From Ectocarpus siliculosus (lineage: Eukaryota > Sar > Phaeophyceae > Ectocarpales > Ectocarpaceae): a DNA stretch of 55,694 nucleotides. Numbering within the stretch: the stretch's first letter is position 1; the number at the start of each line of letters is the position of its first letter. A program made the translations under genes and the position numbers. This document shows, one piece after another, positions 9,758-17,756 of the stretch. Location of the stretch: contig FN648530.1 in the NCBI GenBank assembly GCA_000310025.1, positions 1-55,694 of the forward strand, written 5' to 3'. A model generated the notes under the pieces. The model was not told the origin of the DNA and did no database searches. It was given only the letters and a program-made list of their open reading frames with translations.

Positions 9758-11239
9758 TTACATTATCGAGTTCAACACCTGATTGCTCTTCTCATGCTTA
9801 GCCTTGGTTATCTTATCCTGCTCTCTTACCAACTCGTACGCCTTCCTCTGCTTATCCCTCATCAAATTCAAATAATCTAATTGGTCTTGCTTTAGGCCCT
9901 GATTTCCCGAAACGCCCCTTCCCTCCAAGATCGTCATCGGCAACCTCGGGTACCTTCCGATGTGTACTACGTTGGGTGCTAGCCCCGTCCCTCGGCTCAC
10001 GTTATTGTTGTGTGCCGCTACCGCGTGTGGCAACATCTCATCCCAGTTCGCCTGATCGTCCGCAACCAAGTGCGACAACATTTGACACAGCGTATGATTT
10101 AAACGTTCCACCATCCCATTCGTCTGCGGATGATATGAGCTAGTAAACTTCTTCACCGTTCCCAGCATCTTATACACCCCTTTCGCTACCTCATTCGCAA
10201 ACTCTGCTCCCCTATCTGACAACATGGTGTGCGGACAACCCCACCTCGCAATGTAATCATTCACCATGATAGACACAAAACCCTTTGCATTCTTCTGCGC
10301 CTTCGTTAATGAGTACCCCTCCGCATGCCTGCTGAATAAATCAACCACCAGAAACACATACTCCTTGTCTTTCGTCGTTTTCGGCAACGGACCCAAATAA
10401 TCAAACGACACCATCTGCCCCGGTCTGCTCGGAAGAGGCAAAGACACTAACGGCCAACACTTCGTATGCCGCGGCACCTTCCGAAACTGACAAGAATAAC
10501 ACCTACGGATCCACCACCGCACACTTTCAGCCATTCCTATCCACCAATACCCCCTCTGTAAAATACCTATGGTCACCTTCTCTCCCAAATGCACCGCTTC
10601 TTTGTGGGCGCAATCCATGACCCACGGTCTCAACATCCTAGGCACATACGTCCGAACTGGCTCTTCTCCTACCAACCTCTCAAATTGCCCTGGATTTCGA
10701 TTTTGATTTTCTGCAGGGGGGTCCTTCCTCACCAACAAATGCTTAGAATTCGGTAACACCAACAAGGTACCCTGTGCAACCAACCGCTTCAACTCATCCA
10801 AGTCAACATCTACATCGTCCGGAATATCTTCCTCCTTTATTCGCTTTGGATCGGCATGTCCTTCAATGGCCGCAATTGCTAATCGCGCCGTATCATCTTC
10901 CTCCTGAATATCTGCCCAATCACTAGCCGTCTTATCACATAAACTCTCCCCAAATTCAATTACCGCTTGCGTCTGTTCTTCATCATACTCTTGCAACGGA
11001 ATTTGAGGCAACGGAGGTGCTGCCGGACCCCTGCCCCCGGAACCCCTTCCCCTTCGACTACCAGCAACCCCTCTACCTCGAGCCGCACCCCCTCGACCCC
11101 TTCCACGCGCAACAGCCCTACTACTACGAGCATTACTGCCACCCCCACCACCAGCAACAGCCCCACCCTCACGAGCGTTACTGCTACTACCTCCACCACC
11201 ACCAGAGGCACTGCCTCCTTCTTGAGAAATAGCATACAC
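9758..11239 (-). CDS. Element 2 integrase with Gly/Arg-rich N-terminal linker
   Basis: 493-residue open frame. Residues 1-75 are low-complexity Gly/Ser/Arg (RGRGRGGAARGRG, RRGRGSGGRG), like an RGG-type RNA-binding tail. Next comes an acidic stretch (EEDIPDDVDVDLDEL). The integrase begins with a zinc-binding HHCC (HKEAVHLG ... CYSCQ). The catalytic core has all three DDE residues: Asp in SFDYLGPLP, Asp in MLSDRGAEF and Glu in NGMVERLNHT. The block GLAPNVVHIGRYPRLPM is shared with element 1. Upstream the frame is open up to the TGA at 11240-11242, so the real product is part of a Pol polyprotein rather than a separate gene. In intact relatives it inserts the cDNA into the host chromosome. Confidence 0.9.
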   Translation of the reverse strand: MYAISQEGGSASGGGGGSSSNAREGGAVAGGGGGSNARSSRAVARGRGRGGAARGRGVAGSRRGRGSGGRGPAAPPLPQIPLQEYDEEQTQAVIEFGESLCDKTASDWADIQEEDDTARLAIAAIEGHADPKRIKEEDIPDDVDVDLDELKRLVAQGTLLVLPNSKHLLVRKDPPAENQNRNPGQFERLVGEEPVRTYVPRMLRPWVMDCAHKEAVHLGEKVTIGILQRGYWWIGMAESVRWWIRRCYSCQFRKVPRHTKCWPLVSLPLPSRPGQMVSFDYLGPLPKTTKDKEYVFLVVDLFSRHAEGYSLTKAQKNAKGFVSIMVNDYIARWGCPHTMLSDRGAEFANEVAKGVYKMLGTVKKFTSSYHPQTNGMVERLNHTLCQMLSHLVADDQANWDEMLPHAVAAHNNNVSRGTGLAPNVVHIGRYPRLPMTILEGRGVSGNQGLKQDQLDYLNLMRDKQRKAYELVREQDKITKAKHEKSNQVLNSIM

Positions 11240-11587
11240 TCACGGTTTTTCCACCAATCCTAACAAGCGTCTGCCAACTTCCGTTAAAGGTACAGCATGT
11301 AAAATCAGCCCTGGCTCAAACTGACCACTGACTACTTTCCCACTCGGTTCCACCAACCTGGTGTCATCAGGCACACATGCACCATCAGGCAAAGGGTTGA
11401 ACACGCCCTTCCCCCTTTGGATCAGTGCCCACGTCTTGTCTGCCAGTTCATCCGTAGTGAGGCTTGCCGATGTACAGCCACTTTCCCCCACCACAAAATC
11501 ATCGCGATGGTTCGACCCAGCGAGCGCCTCTCGCTCGGTATACACCGGACCCAATCGCGAAGGTAGCACCCCGCTCGCACCTATCAT
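11240..11587 (-). pseudogene. Element 2 Pol segment between RNase H and integrase
   Basis: 115 residues in the same frame as the integrase, from which it is separated only by TGA (11240-11242). It has no recognised domain (DELADKTWALIQRGKG, PLTEVGRRLLGLVEKP). Its 5' end is continuous with the RT/RNase H frame once the 26-bp duplication at 11577-11628 is accounted for. Confidence 0.65.
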
Positions 11588-11628
11588 ATAAACATCGAGA
11601 TCGCACCTATCATATAAACATCGAGATC
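11577..11628. repeat. 26-bp perfect tandem duplication inside pol
   Basis: Two identical 26-bp units (11577-11602 and 11603-11628, starting GCACCTATCATATAAAC). Twenty-six is not a multiple of three, so the duplication shifts the frame and ends the RT/RNase H frame shortly after. It looks like a recent slippage or end-joining event. Confidence 0.9.
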
Positions 11629-12945
11629 AGACGGATCAGTTAGCCTGAGATCTGGTGCCTCATCCTCTTTCGTCGCAGGCAATGGCAACCGTGACATCAA
11701 ATCGGTATTTGCATTCTCTCGCCCTGGTCGATACTTAAGTTCATACATGTACGCTGACAGGAAATCATACCACCTCTGTACGCGATTGTTTTTCTCTGCT
11801 AAGCTCCCCATATTCCGCAAGGGTTGATGGTCACTGTACACTTCAAAGGGAATGCCATAAAATAGTGTTCGATTCTTCTTGATCGCCCACACTATCGCAC
11901 CCGCTACAAGCTCAGTCGGACTCCATCTCGTTTCATTCGGGAATGTTGATCTGCTCAAAAAGCATAGCGGTCTAATACTTCCATCTCGTTGCTCTTGCTC
12001 AATTACGGCTCCCAAGCCCGAAATCGACGCATCAGCGGTTAAACGAAACGTCATCGCTCCCGAGATCGCACCCTCATAACACGTAAATGCCAATACCTCA
12101 GGACCTGACAGAATATCCATCATTTTCCTCACCACAGCCACATGATCAGCCGTGAATGCACACTTCGCCCCCTTTTTCAGCATCGCATTGATCGGTTTCA
12201 ATTTTGCCGACATGTTCCTCAGAAACTTTCGATAGTACGACAAAGACCCCAACAACGATCGCAGCTGGCTAACATTAGTAGGCATTGGCACTTCACGCAG
12301 CGGTCTGACCTTTCCCGGGTCCGGCCCGATCCCTTCCGCCGTGACTTGATGTCCCAAGAACGTCACCACCTTCACCCCCAGGTTCGTCTTCTTGGGTGCC
12401 AGTTTCAGGTTGAACTTGACCATGCGCTCGAAAAACCTCTCCAGGTCGCGCACGTGTTCTGCCCCGTCCCTGGAAAAAACGATCACGTCATCAATAAACA
12501 GACGCAAACGTTCCAGTCCGTCACATACTCTGGCCATCACCGAATGGAACCACCCAGGGCTACTACTGAGACCTTGCGGCACGGATAAAAATTCGTACAA
12601 CCCCGTAGACGTGATAGCAGCAGTGATAGGAATGCTGTCCTCCTCAATACTGCACTGGAAAAACCCACTGACCAAATCCAGCGTACTGAAGATTTTCGAT
12701 TTGTCCAATTCCGCCAAAATATCCTCCACTATTGGAATGGGCAATTTCGGGATTACACTCACTTTATTGATGCGCTTATAGTTGACCGTCAACCGCACAC
12801 CACCGTTAGCCTTCGCGACTACCACCAACGGACTCGCCCAATTGCTGTACGATCTCCGCAACACACCCGCCAACAGCAATTTGTCAATTTCGATCTGCAC
12901 CTTTTCGTTCATAACCGGCGAATAGCGGTATGGTCTCTGCCGCAC
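11584..12945 (-). CDS. Element 2 reverse transcriptase and RNase H
   Basis: 453-residue frame. It starts within the classic entry motif RQRPYRYSPVMNEKV. RT blocks in order: ASPLVVVAKANGGVRLTVNY, IFSTLDLVSGFFQCSIEEDS (first catalytic Asp), FLSVPQGLSSSPGWF, and LFIDDVIVFS (12487-12498, FIDD in place of the common YxDD). The thumb reads LRSLLGSLSYYRKFL. RNase H follows: TADASISGLGAVIEQE, SPTELVAGAIVWAIK, YSDHQPL. The frame opens only after a shift relative to the protease frame. The minus-strand G5 run (plus 12955-12959) looks like one extra G. It copies RNA into DNA in intact relatives. Confidence 0.9.
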   Translation of the reverse strand: MRQRPYRYSPVMNEKVQIEIDKLLLAGVLRRSYSNWASPLVVVAKANGGVRLTVNYKRINKVSVIPKLPIPIVEDILAELDKSKIFSTLDLVSGFFQCSIEEDSIPITAAITSTGLYEFLSVPQGLSSSPGWFHSVMARVCDGLERLRLFIDDVIVFSRDGAEHVRDLERFFERMVKFNLKLAPKKTNLGVKVVTFLGHQVTAEGIGPDPGKVRPLREVPMPTNVSQLRSLLGSLSYYRKFLRNMSAKLKPINAMLKKGAKCAFTADHVAVVRKMMDILSGPEVLAFTCYEGAISGAMTFRLTADASISGLGAVIEQEQRDGSIRPLCFLSRSTFPNETRWSPTELVAGAIVWAIKKNRTLFYGIPFEVYSDHQPLRNMGSLAEKNNRVQRWYDFLSAYMYELKYRPGRENANTDLMSRLPLPATKEDEAPDLRLTDPSDLDVYMIGAISMFI

Positions 12946-14752
12946 TGGACTGTGCCCCCGGCTTCAGAATGATTCGAAACAGATCCACCGTCACCCGTCC
13001 TAAATCCGAACCACCCTTCGAAAAACGATGCTCAAATTTACACAACAAATCACCTAGTTTGTCAATGTCCTCCGGCTCCCACAGTTTCGCATTGAAGTCG
13101 AAATGGACGTCTCGAATTTGCGGAGGCACCCTCTGCCACAACCGCCTGAACGCCACCTGTTGCGCCCCATTCAAAGAAGACATAACATCAGCGGGAGGTT
13201 CGTCGTTAGGCATGTCGGCCTCTTCACCCTCCTGAACAGCAAACACATTTTTGAATTCCTCATTTTCCACCAAACGAGCATCATCCAAATTTACCACCTC
13301 CAGGGGTTCACCACCATACCCCAAAATATCGTTTGGTTTCACCAGACACGAGCTGTCCCCTACCCTTCTCAGAGGAATTTCAGACGTGCCATTTTCGACC
13401 AATGCTTCCTGCGGGAACCACTTCTTCCCAAATTGCACACGGTACGTCCCTACCGCCGCGTCACTGCCATCTAGGTTGGTCAATTTTACCTCCACCCATG
13501 ACATTGCATTTGGAAGCCGTCGTCTACGACCATTAGATTTCACCACCACCTTGCCATCACCTTCCGTCTCCACCATACCCACCGCATTACCCACCCATTC
13601 ATCAAAGCGGTGATCACCTGCCACTCTATCCGTATTTGAACCGACAAAAGTGACAATTGTTTCCGTGTCCGACACGTCTTGGAATCTGCGAACTGGAAAA
13701 TCAGCCCAGCTATCCCTCCCTAGTATCAGATCATGTCCCATGGCTGCGTCTGGCACAATATACGCATACACACTAGTCCGTACCGTCGGTGTACCAAAAT
13801 GAACCGGCGCTGATTTTCCGCCCTTCCACATTTCAATATTTAATCGCATTCTTCGATCAGTAACCACCGGCACCCCATGGAACCCACCCCATTTCTTATT
13901 CAGCCCTGTTTCAATGCTATCATCTGAAGCAGAACCGCATGCCAACATCTTTTGCACACACCTTTCTTGTACAAATGATGCCGGACTTCCCGTATCCAAC
14001 AGAGCCTCCCACGACATCATCTTGGTCGCTCTTGACCCCGCGAATACTTGCACTCTTGTCGTATGCCGGTGTCGATCCATCGTCAAATCCCCACCGACCG
14101 ACCGAGTAAATGGTGACAGGTAGTCCACCGCTTCACCTGCAGCAAACGTAAAAGGAGGCGGAGGATACACCGCATCACTTCTTTGTCCTGACACAGAACT
14201 AACAGATACTTGTACGGCAAAAATGCGATCTGTTCCTTCTTGTGTTTCACCAAAATTCCCTCCCTCCTGCGCTGTTACCTCAACCTCACGCTTGAGAGAA
14301 TTGTCAGAGGCGGATGCATCCCCTATCACGCCCTCTTCTCTTATCACTTGTAAAGCAACAGTTTCATGGTTCTGCTTGCTTCCAGCACGATCAACGGTAA
14401 CGCTTTTTTCCTTGCTAGTGTCCCGATTAATCGACCCCTTTTTGGCACCATTTCGACCAACAGTGTGCTCCGCTTGAGGATCCAGCTGACATTTCACTGT
14501 TCTCGGAGAATTTGCCTTGCGTATTTTCTTACGTTGAGAGGTTAACGCATTCCCCGCTGGTTTTGCATTGCCATTAACATTTCCCTTTGTGTCAATGCTA
14601 GACTTCGTTTGATCGGACGAAGGGGGCGTGCTCGGCACCCCTACTTCTGGAAAAATCTTGTTTGTCTTACTAGTGATTATTTCCTGAAGCTGTACACGTG
14701 CATCTTGCGAAACACTATGACCAAGAATTTCTTGCGGGGTACTAGTCCTCAA
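12884..14752 (-). CDS. Element 2 protease region of Pol
   Basis: 622-residue frame. The first 200 residues are Lys/Ser/Thr-rich with no known domain. The retropepsin active site is LLDTGSPASF (DTG at 13988-13996), followed by YIVPDAAMGHDLILGRDSW. This pairing is also in element 1. The last part (KLGDLLCKFEHRFSKGGSDL) is the short stretch that precedes RT in Ty3/gypsy Pol. The frame overlaps the gag frame by about 45 nt in the +1 phase at its 5' end and runs out of phase at the G-run before RT. There is no ATG at the start, which supports synthesis as a Gag-Pol fusion. Confidence 0.85.
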   Translation of the reverse strand: MRTSTPQEILGHSVSQDARVQLQEIITSKTNKIFPEVGVPSTPPSSDQTKSSIDTKGNVNGNAKPAGNALTSQRKKIRKANSPRTVKCQLDPQAEHTVGRNGAKKGSINRDTSKEKSVTVDRAGSKQNHETVALQVIREEGVIGDASASDNSLKREVEVTAQEGGNFGETQEGTDRIFAVQVSVSSVSGQRSDAVYPPPPFTFAAGEAVDYLSPFTRSVGGDLTMDRHRHTTRVQVFAGSRATKMMSWEALLDTGSPASFVQERCVQKMLACGSASDDSIETGLNKKWGGFHGVPVVTDRRMRLNIEMWKGGKSAPVHFGTPTVRTSVYAYIVPDAAMGHDLILGRDSWADFPVRRFQDVSDTETIVTFVGSNTDRVAGDHRFDEWVGNAVGMVETEGDGKVVVKSNGRRRRLPNAMSWVEVKLTNLDGSDAAVGTYRVQFGKKWFPQEALVENGTSEIPLRRVGDSSCLVKPNDILGYGGEPLEVVNLDDARLVENEEFKNVFAVQEGEEADMPNDEPPADVMSSLNGAQQVAFRRLWQRVPPQIRDVHFDFNAKLWEPEDIDKLGDLLCKFEHRFSKGGSDLGRVTVDLFRIILKPGAQSSAAETIPLFAGYERKGADRN

Positions 14753-15665
14753 TACATTCTTGCTCCCACGGCCTACACCCGTGCAGTTTCAATTTATCAG
14801 CACCCGAAACCACATGCAGTTTGGGATAATTACTTCCACCCGCTTGGAATACTCCTAAGATACTGAAAAAACGTCGCTTTCCGTGGTTGGACGAGACGCT
14901 CCCCGTCGCCAGGCCATCACCCTCGGTGTTGTGCACCACCGATCGGCCCCCCTCCTCCTCTACAATCCCACCCTGCGAGTCGTCCTCGATGTTCTCGCGT
15001 GATGATTGTTTTGCGCTTACCCCAGCCCCCCCGAGATTCTTCTTTGATCCCGGTCCTTGGCTCTGCTTTCTTCCCTTCTGCCCGCGATATTTCTTTTCGT
15101 CATGATAATACCCGGGACTTCCTTCACCCTGCACCTCCACCTCGCGGAATTTCTGTTTATTCTCGCAATATCTTTCACCCCTTTCACCCTTCACCTCCAC
15201 CTAGCGGACTTTCTTTTTATTCTCGCAATACCTTTCACCCTTCACCTCCACCTCGCGGAATTTCTGTTTATTCTCGCAATACCTTTCACCCCTTTCACCC
15301 TTCACCTCCACCTCGCGGAATTTCTTTTTATTCTCGCAATACCTTTCACCCTTCACCTCCACCTCACGGAATTTCTGTGTATTCTCGCAATACCTTTCAC
15401 CCCTTTCACCCTTCACCTCCACCTCGCGGAATTTCTTTTTATTCTCGCAATACCTTTCACCCCTTTCACCCTTCACCTCCACCCCGCGAGATTCATTTTC
15501 ATTCTCGCAATACCTTTCACCCCTTTCACACTTCACCTCCACCCCGCGAGATTTATTTTCATTCTCGCAATACCGTTCACCCCTTTCACCCTTCACCTCC
15601 ACCACCCTGCGAGATTTCTTTTCGTCCTCGCAATACCTTTCACCCCTTTCACACTTCACCCCCAC
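14742..15665 (-). CDS. Element 2 gag-like protein with charged tandem repeats
   Basis: One minus-strand frame, split only by TAG at 15201-15203 where the other repeat units have GAG. About nine or ten copies of a roughly 20-residue unit (EVEVKGERGERYCENKKKFR and variants; some lack three residues) are followed by a Gly/Ser/Lys-rich part and the end KLKLHGCRPWEQECIED. Each unit carries one Cys. No CCHC zinc knuckle or standard capsid domain is visible. The position upstream of protease and the overlap with pol make it the gag C-terminal part by inference. The repeats may bind nucleic acid or multimerise. Confidence 0.6.
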
Positions 15666-15670
15666 CCGTC
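15110..15670. repeat. Minisatellite of 51/60-bp units in element 2 gag
   Basis: Plus-strand units read CTTCACCTCCACCTCGCGGA, then a T-rich stretch and TCTCGCAATACC. Long (60) and short (51) units alternate irregularly. All unit lengths are multiples of three, so the frame on the minus strand is kept; this implies selection on coding while the array expanded. Confidence 0.9.
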
Positions 15671-17087
15671 AAGACGTTTCACCCTCCACCTCCCTTTTCA
15701 GCCCGCGAGAGCCCGTTTCTCTGGTTTCTCCCCCGCAAGACTTTTGACATTTCACCCCTCTCTCCATCTCTTCCACCCTTGTCCCGCGAGAGCATATGTA
15801 TTTTCATGTTTTATCACTTCCCCGCATGACGTATGGATCTTTTCTCCCCACCCCCCTTCTCATTCATCTCTCCCTCTCTTGCCTGAATATCCACCAAGCT
15901 GTATGACCCAGGTGCTGCCAGCGAGCTGTTCAACTGACCGTCGCACCATCAGTCCTGCACCGCCCTCCGCCTCATCTTCATGCGGTTTAGCCTTCCAGCT
16001 CCTCAGGCGGTTCAACCACCTATCCCACGTTGCTCTTTTTGCACATCGTCATCGCCACCTGACATACGCACGATTCGAGCTGCTGTCGTTAGATTGTGCC
16101 TTAGCAGTGATGACCTTGAGCTCTCTTCACATAAACTCTTGAGTATCTAGCCCTGCGTGGCTCCAACATCCGCAACCCTTGCATGGACAGGTGCATCCCT
16201 CGCCGTTCTCTGATCCACACTGAGGCACTTTCCCTTCCCCCCCGACATCTCAGAACGCCTTGACCTTTCACCCGAGGCCCTTTTCCAGACCCCCTTCCCG
16301 ACTTGGAGGCACATGTGCACACATTGCAACACAGCAACACATCTCCACTCCCTCCCCCGTGCGACACACTTCCACCTAAAGCATAAGCATAGCCCTTCTT
16401 GCCCGCAGGCGATCCACCCTTTTTCTCCAGAGACCTCGCCCACTGTCCCTTGTCCATCCTCAGGTGTCTGCTGTACACCCTTAGTCCCAGGACTCATGAT
16501 CCCGCCAACTTCAAGTGCTTCACCCGACCCCTTTTTTCCCCTCCTTCTGAGGCCCCTTTGTCAATTCTTCCCCCCTCTTTGGCAACGGCCTTGTTGCCGA
16601 CTCCTCCCTTCCCATCAACAAACTCATCCGTCCCACCCTTTCGCGACGCACTTCCCCCCCCAGCGTGCGCAATACCCTCATAACCCGCCTCGCCCTCAGG
16701 CCATCCACCCCTTCCCCCAGAGACCTCAGCCTCTGTCCGTTGTGCATCCTCAGATGTCTGCTGTACATCCTTAGATAACACTGCCCTTGTCTGACGTGAG
16801 TACCCGCTTCAACGTCTCCACCCGACCTCTTTTTCCCTTCCTCCCGAGGTCTCTCTTTCACCACTTCCCCCTTCACTGTCTTCGCTTTATCAGCGGACTC
16901 ATCCCCTTTGGCAGCCGACCCTTCCCCTCCCGTCGACAACCCTTCATCATCCACCCCACCGCCCTTAGAACCACCTCCACCCCTGTGGCCCGAGTGTCCA
17001 ACCCTCCCTTCATCGCTGGTCACTTCCCCCCCCTCACCTCTCTGTGCCATGGGAAGACCACACCGCAAGCAGTGCGATTAAACACAG
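15671..17087 (-). pseudogene. Element 2 5' gag/leader region, frames broken
   Basis: Several overlapping minus-strand frames (16101-16478, 16147-16497, 16520-17068), Gly/Arg/Lys/Glu-rich and Cys-containing in places. None shows a known domain. A direct duplication of about 290 bp lies inside (about 16410-16700 against about 16700-16990), with both copies encoding YSRHLRM on the minus strand. The true gag start cannot be fixed. Confidence 0.45.
16410..16990. repeat. Diverged direct duplication (about 290 bp) in element 2 gag
   Basis: 16411-16500 and 16700-16790 share CCAGAGACCTC, CATCCTCAG and GTCTGCTGTACA at equal spacing. 16505-16570 and 16806-16870 share CACCCGACC, CTTTT and CCTCC blocks. 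The copies have diverged clearly more than the LTRs, so the duplication predates this insertion. Confidence 0.7.
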
Positions 17088-17105
17088 CCCCTCCTTCGGT
17101 GCCAC
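17088..17105 (-). other. Candidate primer-binding site of element 2
   Basis: One base after the 5' LTR the minus strand reads TGGCACCGAAGGAGGGG. The TGG start pairs with the CCA end of a tRNA. The matching tRNA would end CCTTCGGTGCCA; I did not identify which tRNA that is. Confidence 0.7.
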
Positions 17106-17620
17106 TGACGTGCAATCGGCCGGCGGTGGCCTATTCGCGCCTAGATATTTATGTAGATGTGCCGGTGGGGTCGTGTGTGTTTCGCGTCTCGAAGGTGCGT
17201 GCGATCAAAGTGTGTTTCTTAGGCCTTCGTGGGCCAGGAACAGCAGGGAATTCGAACACTGAAAAAGGGGGGCACTTAACATCAGCTGACACGAGCTAAT
17301 TGCGCCGCTTCCCTGTATCTATCCAATTGCGCCGCTTCATTTTCTCTCCAACCATCTCTCTCTCTCTCAACTGACTGCAATTCCCTCATAAGCTCATCAT
17401 TCCAACCATAAACCAAACCTTCCTCACTTCTAGTCTCCATCTCATACACTTTTCATGACCTTATTTGGCGATATCTCAACCAGAACTAATTCCAACCCTG
17501 CTCCCAGAGCCATCATTCGCAAGTCCATTCCATCACGCCTCAACATATATATGTACTGCGATTAAACTACCCCAAGTCTTCTTACACTGACCAAAACTAG
17601 GGTTGGCTTATTGCACGACA
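17106..17620 (-). repeat. Element 2 right LTR (5' LTR)
   Basis: 515 bp, same ends as the left LTR. Compared with it there are about four substitutions and a 4-bp ATGT insertion near 17550 (ATATATATGTACTGC). This LTR would hold the promoter driving minus-strand transcription of the element. Confidence 0.95.
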
Positions 17621-17756
17621 AAGGAGAGGGGGGTTTCCCAAAGAAAACCATGTCAGGAGTACAATACTCGGTAGCCGCGTCGAAAACAGCCGGAGCTGTA
17701 GGCGCCTGAGTGCTGTCGGCCGAAGCTGAGGTTGCAGCCGAAGCTGTTGTGGGCAA
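17621..17756 (-). pseudogene. Element 1 NADAR domain, N-terminal piece, plus target-site duplication
   Basis: The minus strand ends at the LTR with DMVFFGKPPSP, the N-terminal strand-and-loop of NADAR domains (typically F-x-G/S-x..P-FSNF). The next block (FSQW then PSTFVVDG) lies on the other side of element 2 at 7888. Counting the AAGG duplication (17621-17624 and 7885-7888) once, the two sides are in the same frame. This confirms that element 2 landed inside the domain. Confidence 0.8.

Larger units (their letters stand above)
7889..17620 (-). mobile_element. Element 2: full-length chromovirus-type Ty3/gypsy LTR retrotransposon
   Basis: The element is 9.7 kb with matching LTRs, an AAGG target duplication, a candidate primer-binding site next to the right LTR and a G-rich tract next to the left LTR. 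On the minus strand it encodes a repeat-containing gag-like region, retropepsin, RT, RNase H, integrase and a chromodomain-like tail. The LTRs differ at about four positions plus one 4-bp indel, so insertion is recent. Even so, the coding region has several lesions: TAG at 15201-15203, a G-run frameshift at 12955-12959, a 26-bp tandem duplication at 11577-11628, TGA at 11240-11242, and frame changes near 9780, 9200 and 8910. It is therefore non-autonomous as read. Confidence 0.95.

Noticed and set aside
15057-16142. Long plus-strand frames (361 and 276 residues) rich in Thr, His, Phe, Leu and Pro
   Set aside because: They are the antisense of the element 2 gag minisatellite; the repeat keeps all frames open, and domain evidence is on the minus strand.
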